DNA of 64,000 nt from Pseudoxanthomonas sp. GM95 (GTDB taxonomy: Bacteria > Pseudomonadota > Gammaproteobacteria > Xanthomonadales > Xanthomonadaceae). This document shows positions 9,451 to 20,560 of this stretch, piece after piece. How positions within the stretch are numbered: position 1 is the stretch's first letter; every line of letters begins with the position of its first letter. The notes beneath the pieces were generated by a model, which did not search any database, had not been told where the DNA came from, and was given only the letters and a program-made list of their open reading frames with translations. Where the stretch lies: the NCBI RefSeq assembly GCF_900109775.1, contig NZ_FOAX01000002.1, positions 930,001 to 994,000 of the forward strand, read 5' to 3'. Position numbers and translations under genes: made by a program.

Positions 9451-10170
9451 TCACAACCGGAAGGTATCTCCCAGGTACACGCGGCGCACGTCGGCGTTGT
9501 CCAGCAGCGCCTCTGGTGCCCCCTGCGCCAGCACGCTGCCTTCGGCGAGGATATACGCCCGGTCGCAGATTCCCAAGGTTTCCCGGACATTGTGGTCGGT
9601 GATCAGCACCCCGATGCCGCGTTCCTTGAGGTGGGTGATGATCCGCTGGATCTCGCCGACCGAGATCGGGTCGACGCCGGCGAAGGGCTCGTCCAGCAGC
9701 ATCAGGCGCGGTTTGGCGGCCAGGGCGCGGGCGATTTCCACGCGCCGGCGCTCGCCGCCGGACAGGCTGGCGCCCAGCTGCTCGGAGACGTGGGTGATCT
9801 GCAACTCGTCCAGCAGCGAGGCCAGCTCCTTCTCGGCGCCAGCGCTGTCCAGGTCCTCGCGCAGCTCCAGCACCAGGCGGATGTTGTCGGCCACGGTGAG
9901 CTTGCGGAACACCGACGGCTCCTGCGGCAGGTAGCCCACGCCCAGCTTCGCCCGGCGGTACATCGGCTCGCTGGTGATGTCCTGGCCGTCCAGCACGATG
10001 CTGCCGGCATCGGTCGAGACCAGGCCGACGATCATGTAGAAGCAGGTGGTCTTGCCGGCGCCGTTGGGACCGAGCAGGCCGACGATCTCGCCCGGCTCAA
10101 GGGTCAGGCCGAATTCGGCGACGACGTTGCGTTGCTTGTAGCTTTTCTTCAGACCCTGCGCCGAGAGCAT
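9451..10170 (-). CDS. lptB: LPS export ABC transporter ATP-binding protein LptB
   Basis: A 239-residue ATPase that powers LPS extraction from the inner membrane with LptFG and the LptA-LptC bridge. Walker A is GPNGAGKTT, the Q-loop is [13 protein letters not shown], the signature is [15 protein letters not shown], and Walker B is [13 protein letters not shown], with the switch His in LITDHNVRE. It overlaps the lptA stop by one base (TAATG). Confidence 0.97.
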   Translation of the reverse strand: MLSAQGLKKSYKQRNVVAEFGLTLEPGEIVGLLGPNGAGKTTCFYMIVGLVSTDAGSIVLDGQDITSEPMYRRAKLGVGYLPQEPSVFRKLTVADNIRLVLELREDLDSAGAEKELASLLDELQITHVSEQLGASLSGGERRRVEIARALAAKPRLMLLDEPFAGVDPISVGEIQRIITHLKERGIGVLITDHNVRETLGICDRAYILAEGSVLAQGAPEALLDNADVRRVYLGDTFRL

Positions 10171-10730
10171 TACTTGGCTCCCGGCTTGGCGGGCTGGGCA
10201 GGCGTGGGCGAACCGACGGTCGCGCCCGGTGCCTTGGTCTTGGGCTGGATCACGGTATGCACGCGGGTGCCGTCGCCACCGCTCTGCATGTTGCCGGTCT
10301 TGGTGTTGTAGACCATCTTCTGGCCGGCATTGGAGCCCTTGGGTGAGGTCACCTTGTAGTTGCCGGTCAAGGTGACGACGTCATTGAGCACGTCGTAATC
10401 GATCCGGTCGGCGACCGCGTCGATCGGCGTGCCGTCGTCGTTGATCTGCTTCATGTGGGCCTGCTTGCCGGTGAAGACGGCGCGCGAAATCTGCCCGTCC
10501 TTGCTGTAGATCTCGCCCTGGTCGGCCTCGATCTCCAGCGTGCCCTGTTTGATCTCGACGCCACCCCACATCTTGGTGGTGGCGTTGTCGCCGAAGTTGC
10601 CGTCCTGCGCACCGGAGGTGATGTCCATCGGCTGATTGCGGTCGGAAGACTTGGCCCAGGCGCCCGTGGCCGTCAGCACGCCGGCGACCAGGAGCGCCAG
10701 GACTGCGTTACTGCGCGGATTTGGGGACAT
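10170..10730 (-). CDS. lptA: LPS transport periplasmic protein LptA
   Basis: A 186-residue periplasmic OstA-like protein forming the bridge between LptC and outer-membrane LptD. The signal peptide is at 1-26 (ending TGAWA), the LptA jelly-roll is at about 30-160, and a Pro/Ala/Lys-rich tail closes the protein. Its start lies inside lptC, with a 23-bp overlap. Confidence 0.93.
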   Translation of the reverse strand: MSPNPRSNAVLALLVAGVLTATGAWAKSSDRNQPMDITSGAQDGNFGDNATTKMWGGVEIKQGTLEIEADQGEIYSKDGQISRAVFTGKQAHMKQINDDGTPIDAVADRIDYDVLNDVVTLTGNYKVTSPKGSNAGQKMVYNTKTGNMQSGGDGTRVHTVIQPKTKAPGATVGSPTPAQPAKPGAK

Positions 10731-11271
10731 AGCGGGAGCTCACCTTGGACTTGAATTTGTATTGTTGGGTCTGCGAGTTGATTTCAAAACCCGTGCCTTG
10801 CTGGCTCATGCCGGGGCGGGTCAGGACAACCTGCTGATCGGTACTGGCAAGATTCTGGTCTGGAAAGATATCCAGCCGGCTGGTCTTGAAGGTCGATGGC
10901 ACGCCCACACCCGGTGGACTGTTGCCTACGACATCGTCGCGCAGTTCGGCTTTCTCGCCCTTGGCAGCGACCCAGGCGGTCTTGCTACGGACTTCCATAT
11001 GCGCCCCGCTCTTGTCCGGGACGAGGAACAGCGGTGTGGTCACGGTGTAGGTTTGGTCAGCTGCCGTGCGGTGCATTTCCGGCGCGCGCAGGGTGACCGA
11101 TTCCTTGCCTTCCTTGTCGAGGGCGACCATCTCGAAGTCATGCATGATGTAGTCGGACTGCGCGGCATTGGCCGCATTGGCCGAGGGCTTCTTGCGGTTG
11201 TTCCAGGCCGACCAGCCGAACAGCAGGGTCGCCACCAGCAGGGCCAGCACCAGCCCGCTGCGCCAGTTCAT
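10708..11271 (-). CDS. lptC: LPS export protein LptC
   Basis: A 187-residue bitopic inner-membrane protein receiving LPS from LptBFG and passing it to LptA. A single N-terminal membrane helix (about 5-25) is followed by a periplasmic OstA-like domain. It overlaps kdsC by 4 bp and lptA by 23 bp, so the five genes kdsD-kdsC-lptC-lptA-lptB form one transcription unit. Confidence 0.92.
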   Translation of the reverse strand: MNWRSGLVLALLVATLLFGWSAWNNRKKPSANAANAAQSDYIMHDFEMVALDKEGKESVTLRAPEMHRTAADQTYTVTTPLFLVPDKSGAHMEVRSKTAWVAAKGEKAELRDDVVGNSPPGVGVPSTFKTSRLDIFPDQNLASTDQQVVLTRPGMSQQGTGFEINSQTQQYKFKSKVSSRYVPKSAQ

Positions 11272-11816
11272 GCGGCACCTTCCTGCAGCAGCTTGCCGAC
11301 GAAGCCCTGCGCGGCCAGCACGAGGTCGCAGGCTTCGCGCGCCGCGCCCTGGCCACCGCTGGCCTGGGTGCGCCAGTGCGCAGCCGGGGCCACCCAGGCA
11401 TGCACGTTGGCCGGCACCACGGCCAGGCCGACCTGGCGCAGCGTGGTGAGGTCGGCCAGGTCATCGCCCATGAACAGCACTTCATCCAGGCCCAGCCCGC
11501 GCTCGGCACACAGCGCGCTGATGTGCGACAGCTTGTCCTTGATGCCCTGGTGCACGCCGATGCCCAGCTCGCGGGCGCGGTGTTCGACCACCTGGCCGCT
11601 GCGGGCGGTGACCAGCGCCACCTCGATGCCATTGCGGCGCAGCAGCACCAGCCCCAGTCCGTCCTGTACGTGGAAGGTCTTGCCTTCGCGGCCGTCGGCA
11701 TCCAGGAACAGGCCGCCGTCGGTCAGGGTGCCATCGACGTCGAAGCAGGCCAGCCGCACGCGCGCGGCGCGCTGCAGCAGGTCATCGGTGACGTCGTGGA
11801 GGTGGGAATGGGGCAT
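11268..11816 (-). CDS. kdsC: 3-deoxy-D-manno-octulosonate 8-phosphate phosphatase KdsC
   Basis: A 182-residue HAD-superfamily phosphatase releasing Kdo from Kdo-8-phosphate. Motif I is FDVDGTLTDGG (about 20) and motif III/IV is FMGDDLADL. It lacks a cap domain, as KdsC does. The ATG at 11816 matches the family length; the longer frame would begin with a TTG. Confidence 0.93.
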   Translation of the reverse strand: MPHSHLHDVTDDLLQRAARVRLACFDVDGTLTDGGLFLDADGREGKTFHVQDGLGLVLLRRNGIEVALVTARSGQVVEHRARELGIGVHQGIKDKLSHISALCAERGLGLDEVLFMGDDLADLTTLRQVGLAVVPANVHAWVAPAAHWRTQASGGQGAAREACDLVLAAQGFVGKLLQEGAA

Positions 11817-11864
11817 CGGGTCAGGCGGTCCGGAAAGGGAAGGTGAAGCGGAAAACAATGGCTC

Positions 11865-12872
11865 TTACACCACGCGCGCGCGCAACAGGTCGTGAACATT
11901 GAGCGCCCCGGTCACCCGGCCATCCGCATCGACCACGATCAGGCCGCTGCCGATGTTGCGGGTTTCCAGCAGGCGCGCGGCCTCGGTGGCCAGCGCCTGG
12001 GCGCCGATGGTGACCGGGTTGTGGGTCATGACCGAGGCGATCGCGGTGGTGTGGATGTCCAGGCCAGCCGTATCCAAGGCGCGGCGCAGGTCGCCGTCGG
12101 TGAAGATGCCCAGCAGGGTGCGATCGGCATCGACCACGGCGGTCATGCCCAGGCGCTTGCGGCTCATCTCCACCAGGGCCTGGGCCAGGGTCGCGTCGGC
12201 GGCCACGGCCGGGACCTCGTCGCCGGTGTGCATCACATCGCTGATGTGCAGCAGCAGCTGGCGGCCCAGGCTGCCGGCCGGGTGCGAGCGGGCGAAGTCC
12301 TCGGAGGTGAAGCCGCGCGCTTCCAGCAGGGCCACGGCCAAGGCATCGCCCATGGCGAGGGTGGCGGTGGTGCTGCTGGTCGGGGCCAGGTGCAGCGGAC
12401 AGGCTTCGGCCGGGACACTGACATCCAGGTGCACGTCGGCGGACTTGGCCAGGGTGCTGGCCGGCTTGCCGGTCATGGCGATCACCGTGTTGCCCTGGCG
12501 CTTGAGCAGCGGCAGCAGCATCAGGATCTCGTCCGATTCGCCTGAGTATGAGATCGCCAGGACGATGTCGGTGTCGGTGATCATGCCGAAATCGCCGTGC
12601 CCGGCTTCACCCGGATGGACGAAGAACGCCGGCGTGCCTGTCGAGGCCAGCGTGGCGGCGATCTTGCGCGCGATGTGCCCGGACTTGCCCATGCCCATGG
12701 CCACCACGCGGCCCGCGCCGGCCAGGATCGCCTGGCAGGCGGCCGAGAACGGGCCATCGATGCGCGCGGCCAGCGCGGTCAGCGCATCGGCCTCGATCTG
12801 CACGGCGCGCCGACCGCTGGCGGCCAGGGCGGCATCGTCTGCAGGAACGCTGTGCTGCGCGGTGGAAGGCAT
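11865..12872 (-). CDS. kdsD: D-arabinose 5-phosphate isomerase KdsD/KpsF
   Basis: A 335-residue sugar isomerase making arabinose-5-phosphate for Kdo synthesis. The SIS domain (about 30-190) contains GMGKSGHIARK and the Ser/Thr loop ISYSGESDE; two CBS domains follow (about 205-330). The ATG at 12872 gives the usual length; an in-frame ATG at 12908 would add 12 residues but would reach into the ibaG leader. Neither has a clear Shine-Dalgarno. It is transcribed divergently from ibaG-murA. Confidence 0.93.
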   Translation of the reverse strand: MPSTAQHSVPADDAALAASGRRAVQIEADALTALAARIDGPFSAACQAILAGAGRVVAMGMGKSGHIARKIAATLASTGTPAFFVHPGEAGHGDFGMITDTDIVLAISYSGESDEILMLLPLLKRQGNTVIAMTGKPASTLAKSADVHLDVSVPAEACPLHLAPTSSTTATLAMGDALAVALLEARGFTSEDFARSHPAGSLGRQLLLHISDVMHTGDEVPAVAADATLAQALVEMSRKRLGMTAVVDADRTLLGIFTDGDLRRALDTAGLDIHTTAIASVMTHNPVTIGAQALATEAARLLETRNIGSGLIVVDADGRVTGALNVHDLLRARVV

Positions 12873-12891
12873 CGGGTCAGGTGTCGTGGGG

Positions 12892-12925
12892 CTAGAATGG
12901 CCGGCCATTTTAGGAGGAAAGGCCG
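12892..12925 (+). promoter_or_regulatory. -10 element and strong RBS for ibaG-murA
   Basis: TAGAAT at 12892-12897 is a good -10 hexamer with no clear -35. The leader then contains AGGAGGAAA at 12912-12920, an almost perfect anti-16S match, 5 nt before the TTG start of ibaG. The strong site explains how the weak start codon can be used. Confidence 0.5.
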
Positions 12926-13156
12926 TTGGACGCCGAAACCATCCGTGAACTCATCGAGAAAGGCCTTCCCGGCGCCCAGGCGCAGGTGCAGGGCGACGAT
13001 GGCGTGCATTTCGAGGCCACGGTCGTGTCCGATGCCTTCAAGGGCAAGCTGCCGCTGGCCCGCCATCGCCTGGTCTACGCCACCCTGGGCGACCTGATGG
13101 GCGGTGCCATCCACGCCCTGCAGCTCAAGACCATCACCCCCGACGAAGCCGGCTAA
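12926..13156 (+). CDS. ibaG: BolA-family protein IbaG
   Basis: A 76-residue BolA/IbaG protein; family members partner with monothiol glutaredoxins in iron-sulfur trafficking and acid response. The core LPLARHRLVYATLGD and C-terminal HALQLKTITPDE are typical. It begins with TTG at 12926, supported by the AGGAGGAAA site. It directly precedes murA, the conserved proteobacterial arrangement. Confidence 0.93.
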   Translation: MDAETIRELIEKGLPGAQAQVQGDDGVHFEATVVSDAFKGKLPLARHRLVYATLGDLMGGAIHALQLKTITPDEAG

Positions 13157-14793
<1,637 letters not shown>

Positions 14794-14795
14794 AC

Positions 14796-14825
14796 AAAAA
14801 CCCCGGGCAAGCCCGGGGTTTTTCG
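14796..14825. terminator. Bidirectional intrinsic terminator
   Basis: AAAAACCCCGGGC, a 2-nt loop and its complement ending in TTTTT form a near-perfect symmetric hairpin with T runs on both strands. It closes the ibaG-murA unit from the left and the DUF3108 gene (stop at 14845) from the right. Confidence 0.9.
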
Positions 14826-14844
14826 TAAAGCCCGCAGCGGGCGC

Positions 14845-15534
14845 TTACTTGAACGAGGTCAGGGTCAGGTCGTAGGAGTCCTGGCCGTTCTCGCGCTGCA
14901 GGATGCGCGCCGGCACCGGCATGTCCGGCACCACCCACACGATCATCTGCTTCTTGCCGTCGGTCTGGCTGACCTTGGTGGCGCTGACCTGCTTGCCGGC
15001 GACGGTGATCGTCTCCTTGCCGGCGGCCTGGTAGGTCATCGGCGAGGCCTTGCCGTTCTCCAACATGCGGTAGTTGAGCGGCTTGCCAGCGTGCACGTCA
15101 CGCACGATCGCCAGGTTCACCAGCAGCGCGTCCATGTCGCCGGGCTGCAGCGCGATCGGACCTTTGCGGTTGTCCTTGATGTCGCCGCTCCAGGTGGCCT
15201 GCTTGCTGGACCAGTCGTAGTTGGTCTTCACCGACTTGCTCTTGACCAGCACCATCGAGCTGTCGCTGGAAGACAGCGGGCGGAAGGTGCCGTCCTTGTC
15301 CTCGAAGGTGGTGGACTGGGTCAGGTTGACCAGCTGGTTGCGCACCGACATGTCGTACTTCCACTTGCCGGCGCCCTGCGCGACGAGCGTCATCTGACCG
15401 TTGCCCTGCATGCCCATGGCGCTGGCCTGGTAGGTCGCGGTGAAGGCATCCAGCGCGAAGGCCGGCGTGGCGGCCAGGGCCAGGGTGGTGGCCGCGGCCA
15501 GCAGCTGCAGCGGGCGGGTGAGGTTGGATTTCAT
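14845..15534 (-). CDS. DUF3108 domain periplasmic protein (copy 1)
   Basis: A 229-residue secreted protein with a signal peptide at about 1-26 (ending TPAFA). The rest is a DUF3108 beta-rich domain. It parallels the next gene upstream, sharing the order FTATYQA, LQPGDMDALLVNLAIVRD, YRMLENG and PVPARILQRENG, so the two are tandem paralogues. The function is unknown; DUF3108 proteins are predicted envelope proteins. The ATG at 15534 has a GGGAG Shine-Dalgarno. Confidence 0.8.
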   Translation of the reverse strand: MKSNLTRPLQLLAAATTLALAATPAFALDAFTATYQASAMGMQGNGQMTLVAQGAGKWKYDMSVRNQLVNLTQSTTFEDKDGTFRPLSSSDSSMVLVKSKSVKTNYDWSSKQATWSGDIKDNRKGPIALQPGDMDALLVNLAIVRDVHAGKPLNYRMLENGKASPMTYQAAGKETITVAGKQVSATKVSQTDGKKQMIVWVVPDMPVPARILQRENGQDSYDLTLTSFK

Positions 15535-15535
15535 G

Positions 15536-16321
15536 TCATTGCACTCCCTGGTAATCGATGAGGCGCAGGTCGATGGCGTCTTCACCATCGTCGCGTTGGA
15601 GCATGCGCACCGGCGTCGGTACGCCGTTGGCCACCCAGAAAATCTGTTCGCGGTCGCCGCTGTTGATGCGCTGGATGCGCATCGCGTCGTAGCTCAGCTC
15701 GCCGACCGGGACGATTTCGGTCTGCGCGCCCACCGCGTACTGGTACTGCCGCGCGCGGCCGTTGTCGACCACGCGGTAATCCATGCTGGCGCCGAGCTTG
15801 GCGTCGCGCATGATCGCCAGGTCCAGTAGCAGCGAGCTCATGTCGCCGGGCTGTAGCGGCACCGGCGCGCGCCGGTCTTTGTCGACCTTGCCTTCCCAGA
15901 GCGCCGTGTTGCTGTGCCAGTCGTAACGGCCGGTCTGTTCCTTGTCGCCGAAGATTGCCTTGCGCACGGTGCTCTGGCTCAAGGGACGGAACTGGTCGTT
16001 CGCCGCGCCGCTGACATCGAACACCGTGCTCTGCTGGATGTTGAGCCGCAGCAGGCTGGCCACGCCGCGCTCGCCGCGGATCTCCAGGTCCAGCCGCCAC
16101 TGGTTGCCGTCCTTGTGGACCACCTGCAGGGTCGCATCGCCGGCGCGCTTGCCCTTGTACCAGGCCTCGTAGGTCGCGCTGAACGGTGCCAGCTTCCAGG
16201 GCGTCTGGTCCGCGGCCGGCGGGGCTTCCACGGGCGCCGGCGCCGGTGCGACGGGCGCATCCTGGGCGAGGGCGGGAACAGCACAGGCCAGGAACAGAAG
16301 GCCGCCGAGCAGCTTGGTCAT
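15536..16321 (-). CDS. DUF3108 domain periplasmic protein (copy 2)
   Basis: A 261-residue secreted protein with a signal peptide (about 1-19, ending PALA), then a Pro/Ala-rich linker (20-40) and a DUF3108 domain. It shares FSATYEAWYKG, LQPGDMSSLLLDLAIMRD and PTPVRMLQRDDG with copy 1, whose start lies 2 bp after this stop. It follows purN with 18 bp between them, a conserved xanthomonad arrangement. Confidence 0.8.
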   Translation of the reverse strand: MTKLLGGLLFLACAVPALAQDAPVAPAPAPVEAPPAADQTPWKLAPFSATYEAWYKGKRAGDATLQVVHKDGNQWRLDLEIRGERGVASLLRLNIQQSTVFDVSGAANDQFRPLSQSTVRKAIFGDKEQTGRYDWHSNTALWEGKVDKDRRAPVPLQPGDMSSLLLDLAIMRDAKLGASMDYRVVDNGRARQYQYAVGAQTEIVPVGELSYDAMRIQRINSGDREQIFWVANGVPTPVRMLQRDDGEDAIDLRLIDYQGVQ

Positions 16322-16339
16322 CTGAAAGGTCGCGAGGGG

Positions 16340-16996
16340 TTACGGCATAAGCCGATCGAAGGAATCTAGTGTCAAGGGCGTAAACATCGGCTGACCATCC
16401 AGCAGCGCCGTGCCGCCACGTTCAGCCAGGCGCCCGTTGCAGGCCAGCGCCAGCACGGCCGGCAGCAGCCGGTGTTCTAGCGCGAGCACGCGTCCGGCAA
16501 GGCTTTCGGCGGTGTCATTGGGCGCAATCGCCAGCCGCGCCTGGGCGACGACGCTGCCGGCGTCCAGCTCGGGGATGACGAAATGGACACTGCAGCCGTG
16601 CTCGGCATCGCCCGCGTCCAGCGCCGCGGCGTGGGTGCGCAGGCCGCGATGGCGCGGCAGCAGGGACGGGTGGATGTTGAGCATGCGTCCGGCGAAGCGG
16701 GCGATCAGGGCAGCGCCCAGGATCCGCATGTAGCCGGCGCAGACGATCCAGTCCGGGCGGGCGGCGGCGATGGCATCGCCCAGCGCCTGCTCATAGGCAT
16801 CGCGGTCGGTGAAGGCGCTGGGCTTGGCGCTCCAGCGCCGTGCCTCGGGCACGCGCAGCAGCGCCGGCGCCTGCGGCCGGTCGGAGAACACGCCGACCAC
16901 TTCTGCCGCCAGCGTGCCGGCCGCGATCGCGTCCAGCAGCGCCTGCAGGTTGCTGCCACGGCCCGACGCCAGCACGGCGATGCGCGGCGGGCTCAT
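16340..16996 (-). CDS. purN: Phosphoribosylglycinamide formyltransferase PurN
   Basis: A 218-residue enzyme of purine synthesis transferring formyl from 10-formyl-THF to GAR. The phosphate-binding loop is GRGSNLQALLDAI near the N-terminus. The catalytic Asn and His are in MLNIHPSLLP and the Asp is in PELDAGS. It follows purM by 54 bp on the same strand. Confidence 0.96.
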   Translation of the reverse strand: MSPPRIAVLASGRGSNLQALLDAIAAGTLAAEVVGVFSDRPQAPALLRVPEARRWSAKPSAFTDRDAYEQALGDAIAAARPDWIVCAGYMRILGAALIARFAGRMLNIHPSLLPRHRGLRTHAAALDAGDAEHGCSVHFVIPELDAGSVVAQARLAIAPNDTAESLAGRVLALEHRLLPAVLALACNGRLAERGGTALLDGQPMFTPLTLDSFDRLMP

Positions 16997-17050
16997 GCGG
17001 CGGCAGCCGTCGGGTGGCGCGGAAAGGTGGAGCGTGGCAAGCGGGCGGGC

Positions 17051-18085
17051 TTAGCCGATCTTCACCCGCTCGCCGGTGCCGGCTGGAACGACCTGGCCGA
17101 TCTGCCAGTGGCCGATGCCGGCCGTGTCCAGGCTGGCTTCCAGCGCGGCGACGCTGTCCTTGGCGGCGATCAGCACGAAGCCGATGCCACAATTGAAAGT
17201 GCGCCACATTTCGCTGTTGGCCACGGCGCCTTCTTTCTGCAGCCACTGGAACAGCGGCGGGAAGGTCCAGGACTTGGCATCGATGTCCAGGCCCAGGCCA
17301 TCGGGGACGACGCGGATGATGTTCTCGGTCAGGCCGCCGCCGGTGATGTGGGCCATGGCGTGGATCGGCTTGCCGGCGCCGGCGCCGTGGGTGCGCAGCA
17401 GTTCCAGGATCGGCTTGACGTAGAGGGTGGTCGGCGCCATCAGCGCGTCTTCCAGGGTCACGCCGCCGATGTCCAGCGAGGCGGGGCGTCCGGCGCGGTC
17501 GTAGATGCGGCGGATCAGCGAGTAGCCGTTGGAATGCGCGCCCGACGAGGCCAGGCCGATCAGCACGTCGCCCTCGGTCACGGCACTGCCGTCCAGCATC
17601 TGCGACTTTTCGACCGCGCCGACGGTGAAGCCGGCCAGGTCGTAGTCGCCCGGGGCATACATGTCGGGCATTTCGGCCGTTTCGCCGCCGATCAGGGCGC
17701 AGCCGGACAGTTCGCAGCCCTTGGCGATGCCGCCGACCACCGCCACGGTGGTCTCCACGTCCAGCTTGCCGGTGGCGAAGTAGTCCAGGAAGAACAGCGG
17801 CTCGGCGCCCTGCACCAGCACGTCGTTGACGCACATGCCGACCAGGTCGATGCCGATCGTGTCGTGGCGGCCTAGCTGCTGGGCGAGCTTGAGCTTGGTG
17901 CCCACGCCGTCGGTGCCGGATACCAACACCGGCTCCTTGTACTTGCCCGACAGGTCGAACAGCGCGCCGAAACCGCCCAGGCCGCCCATCACTTCCGGGC
18001 GGAAGCTGCGCTTGACCAGCGGCTTGATGCGCTCGACCACCTCGTTGCCGGCGTCGATGTCCACGCCTGCGTCGCGGTAGGTCAT
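17051..18085 (-). CDS. purM: Phosphoribosylformylglycinamidine cyclo-ligase PurM
   Basis: A 344-residue AIR synthetase. It has [18 protein letters not shown] at the start, [12 protein letters not shown] in the ATP site, and [19 protein letters not shown]. The ATG at 18085 matches the usual family start; an upstream in-frame GTG at 18118 would add 11 residues. Neither start has a clear Shine-Dalgarno. It is divergent from the DUF2066 gene. Confidence 0.96.
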   Translation of the reverse strand: MTYRDAGVDIDAGNEVVERIKPLVKRSFRPEVMGGLGGFGALFDLSGKYKEPVLVSGTDGVGTKLKLAQQLGRHDTIGIDLVGMCVNDVLVQGAEPLFFLDYFATGKLDVETTVAVVGGIAKGCELSGCALIGGETAEMPDMYAPGDYDLAGFTVGAVEKSQMLDGSAVTEGDVLIGLASSGAHSNGYSLIRRIYDRAGRPASLDIGGVTLEDALMAPTTLYVKPILELLRTHGAGAGKPIHAMAHITGGGLTENIIRVVPDGLGLDIDAKSWTFPPLFQWLQKEGAVANSEMWRTFNCGIGFVLIAAKDSVAALEASLDTAGIGHWQIGQVVPAGTGERVKIG

Positions 18086-18258
18086 GGGCGTGGAGGCGGG
18101 CGGGTTGGACTGGGTCACGAGGCGGGCCGGTGGCGGAAATGGACGGCCATTTTAAGGGAAGCGCGGCCCGCTTCGCGCCCCATGTGAACGGTCCGTGCTG
18201 GCGGCGCTGGTCCATTCGGGCAACAATTCCCCCAGATTCGCTGTTCACAGGACGCTCG

Positions 18259-19335
18259 ATGCGCCGTTTCAACGCTTTCGCCGCTGCCGCCTTTCTTCTC
18301 CTGAGTGCCTTGCCTGCGCTGGCGCAGGACGACACCGGCATGCGCACCGAGGGCGATGTCGCCAAGGCGCAGGGCCTGTACGAGGCCGAGGTCACCGTGT
18401 CCAGCCAGGCCGAGAGCGACCGCAACGCCGGGTTCGCCCGCGCGCTGGGCCAGGTGCTGGCCAAGGTCAGTGGCGACAAGGGGGCGACCTCGCGCGCCGG
18501 CGTGGCCACCGAGCTGCGCAACGCCAAGAACTACGTGGACGGTTACGACTACCGCCAGGACCAGGGCACCTCGGCCGGCGGCGCGCCGACCTTCCGCACC
18601 ACGCTGGTGGCGCGCTTCGACCAGCAGAAGGTCGATGTGCTGGCCAGCGTGCTGGGCCTGCCGGTGTGGCCGCAGCCGCGCCCGAAGCCGGTGGTCTGGC
18701 TGGCGATCGATGACGGCAGTGGCGCGCGCTTGGTGAGCCTGCAGCAGTCGGCGGCGGTGCGTTCGCTGCTGGACCGCGCGGTGGACCGTGGCTATCGCCT
18801 GGGCCTGCCGCAGGGCTCGGCCGCCGAGGTCGCGCTGGCCGGGGCGATCTGGCGCGGCGATACCGCGGCCGTGTCGCGCGCCTCGGCCCGTTACGCGCCG
18901 CCGATGCAGCTGATCGGCAAGCTCTACCGCGGCAAGTCGGGCTGGGTGGCGGACTGGAATTTCGTCGACAACGGCAAGGTCCTGGCGACCTGGTCGGCCG
19001 ACAACGCCGATGCGCGCCAGGCCATGGCCACCGGCGCCGATGGCGCGGCCGATGCGCTGGTCAAGCGCTACGCCAAGCAGGCCGTGGGCGGCACGCCCGG
19101 CACCTACCGGGTGATCTTCAGCGGCATCCGCAGCAGCGAGGATTACCTGCGCCTGTCGGCCGCGTTGCAGCAGACCGCGGTGGTGCGCCGGATCGCGCCG
19201 GCGCGCGTGGACGGGGACACGATGGAAGTGGACCTGGACCTGCTGAGCGGCGTCGACGGCCTCAAGCGCATGCTGGGCGAGGACAGCCCGGTGGTGGGTG
19301 GCGACGGCAACCCGGCCGTGTTCCACCTCAAGTAA
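18259..19335 (+). CDS. DUF2066 domain-containing secreted protein
   Basis: A 358-residue protein with a cleavable signal peptide (about 1-22, ending PALAQ) and a DUF2066 region starting at the repeated-alanine GLYEAEVTVSS segment. The function is unknown. It lies divergent to purM and upstream of the PerM-like transporter and hda, an order conserved in xanthomonads. The ATG at 18259 places the signal peptide at the N-terminus; the 43 codons upstream are not plausible. Confidence 0.82.
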   Translation: MRRFNAFAAAAFLLLSALPALAQDDTGMRTEGDVAKAQGLYEAEVTVSSQAESDRNAGFARALGQVLAKVSGDKGATSRAGVATELRNAKNYVDGYDYRQDQGTSAGGAPTFRTTLVARFDQQKVDVLASVLGLPVWPQPRPKPVVWLAIDDGSGARLVSLQQSAAVRSLLDRAVDRGYRLGLPQGSAAEVALAGAIWRGDTAAVSRASARYAPPMQLIGKLYRGKSGWVADWNFVDNGKVLATWSADNADARQAMATGADGAADALVKRYAKQAVGGTPGTYRVIFSGIRSSEDYLRLSAALQQTAVVRRIAPARVDGDTMEVDLDLLSGVDGLKRMLGEDSPVVGGDGNPAVFHLK

Positions 19336-19396
19336 TGCTTTCCGAAGGCCTGACGCGCTACGTGATTCTCTACCGCAAGACCAGGATGGCATTGGC

Positions 19397-20560
19397 ATGA
19401 TCATTGAAGATCCGCAGCAGGTCATCGCGCAGTTCCTGCGCCGACTGCAATGGGCGGCCGTGGCCGCGGCGGTGGTGTGGCTGGTGTGGATCCTGTCGCC
19501 GGTGCTGACCCCGTTCGCGGTGGCCGCAATCCTGGGCTGGATGGGCGACCCGCTGGTCGATCGCCTGGAGGCGCGCGGCTGGTCGCGCAACACCTCGGTG
19601 GCCGTGGTGTTCTTCGTGATGCTGCTGGCGGTGGTCATCGTGCTGCTGTTGCTGGTGCCGTTGATCCAGGACCAGGTGACCACGCTGATCCAGTCGCTGC
19701 CGCGCTACCAGCAGTGGATCTACACCGTCGCGGTGCCGTGGCTGGAAGGCAAGTTCAACGTGCGCATCGCCGATTACCTGGACTTCACCCATATCTGGGA
19801 CCTGCTGCGCAGCAACTGGGAGCGCGCCGGCGGCGTGGCCCGCACGGTGTGGGGCTATGTCTCGCGCTCGGGCTTCGCGCTGTTCGGCTGGATGGCCAAC
19901 CTGGTGCTGATCCCGGTGATCGCGTTTTTCTTTCTGCGTGACTGGGACCTGATCGTGGGCCGCATTGCGTCGATGGTGCCGCGCGACCATGTCGGCACGG
20001 TGAGCCGGCTGGCCGGCGAATCCAGCGAGGTCCTGGGCGGCTTCCTCAAGGGCCAGCTGCTGGTGATGATTATCCTGGGCGTGCTCTATGGCGCCGGGCT
20101 GTGGGCGGTGGGGCTGGACCTGGGCATCCTGATCGGCCTGATCGCCGGCCTGCTGACCTTCGTGCCCTATCTGGGTCCGACCAGCGGCGTGGCGATGGGC
20201 CTGATCGCCGCGCTGATGCAGTACGGCGACGTGAAGCATCTGGTGCTGGTGTCGATCGTGTTCGCGGTCGGGCAGGTGATTGAAAGCTACGTGCTGACCC
20301 CGAAGCTGGTCGGCGATCGCATCGGCTTGCATCCAGTGGCGGTGATCTTCGCCGTGCTGGCCTGCGGCCAGCTGTTCGGCTTCCTCGGCATGCTGCTGGC
20401 GCTGCCGATCGCGGCGGTGGTCAACGTGCTGCTGCGCTATGCGCACGAGCGCTACACCCACAGCCAGCTCTACGCCGGCGGCCAGCCGACGATCCTGCTG
20501 GATCCGCACCACACCTCGATTGAAACCCTGCACAACCCGCAGGACCCCACCCCGCCATGA
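19397..20560 (+). CDS. AI-2E family transporter (PerM-like)
   Basis: A 387-residue inner-membrane protein with eight predicted helices: two near the N-terminus (AAVAAAVVWLVWILSPVLTP), a soluble loop (about 95-150), then helices including FLKGQLLVMIILGVLYG and the family motif LVGDRIGLHPVAVIFAVLAC. Substrates of this family range from quorum signals to Na+/H+ exchange, so transport specificity is open. An AGGA box precedes the ATG at 19397. It overlaps hda by 4 bp. Confidence 0.85.
   Translation: MIIEDPQQVIAQFLRRLQWAAVAAAVVWLVWILSPVLTPFAVAAILGWMGDPLVDRLEARGWSRNTSVAVVFFVMLLAVVIVLLLLVPLIQDQVTTLIQSLPRYQQWIYTVAVPWLEGKFNVRIADYLDFTHIWDLLRSNWERAGGVARTVWGYVSRSGFALFGWMANLVLIPVIAFFFLRDWDLIVGRIASMVPRDHVGTVSRLAGESSEVLGGFLKGQLLVMIILGVLYGAGLWAVGLDLGILIGLIAGLLTFVPYLGPTSGVAMGLIAALMQYGDVKHLVLVSIVFAVGQVIESYVLTPKLVGDRIGLHPVAVIFAVLACGQLFGFLGMLLALPIAAVVNVLLRYAHERYTHSQLYAGGQPTILLDPHHTSIETLHNPQDPTPP

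Noticed and set aside
16791..18527. 578-codon minus-strand frame spanning purN-purM in another frame
   Set aside because: Out-of-frame reading of purM; Arg/Pro/Gly-rich and without family motifs.
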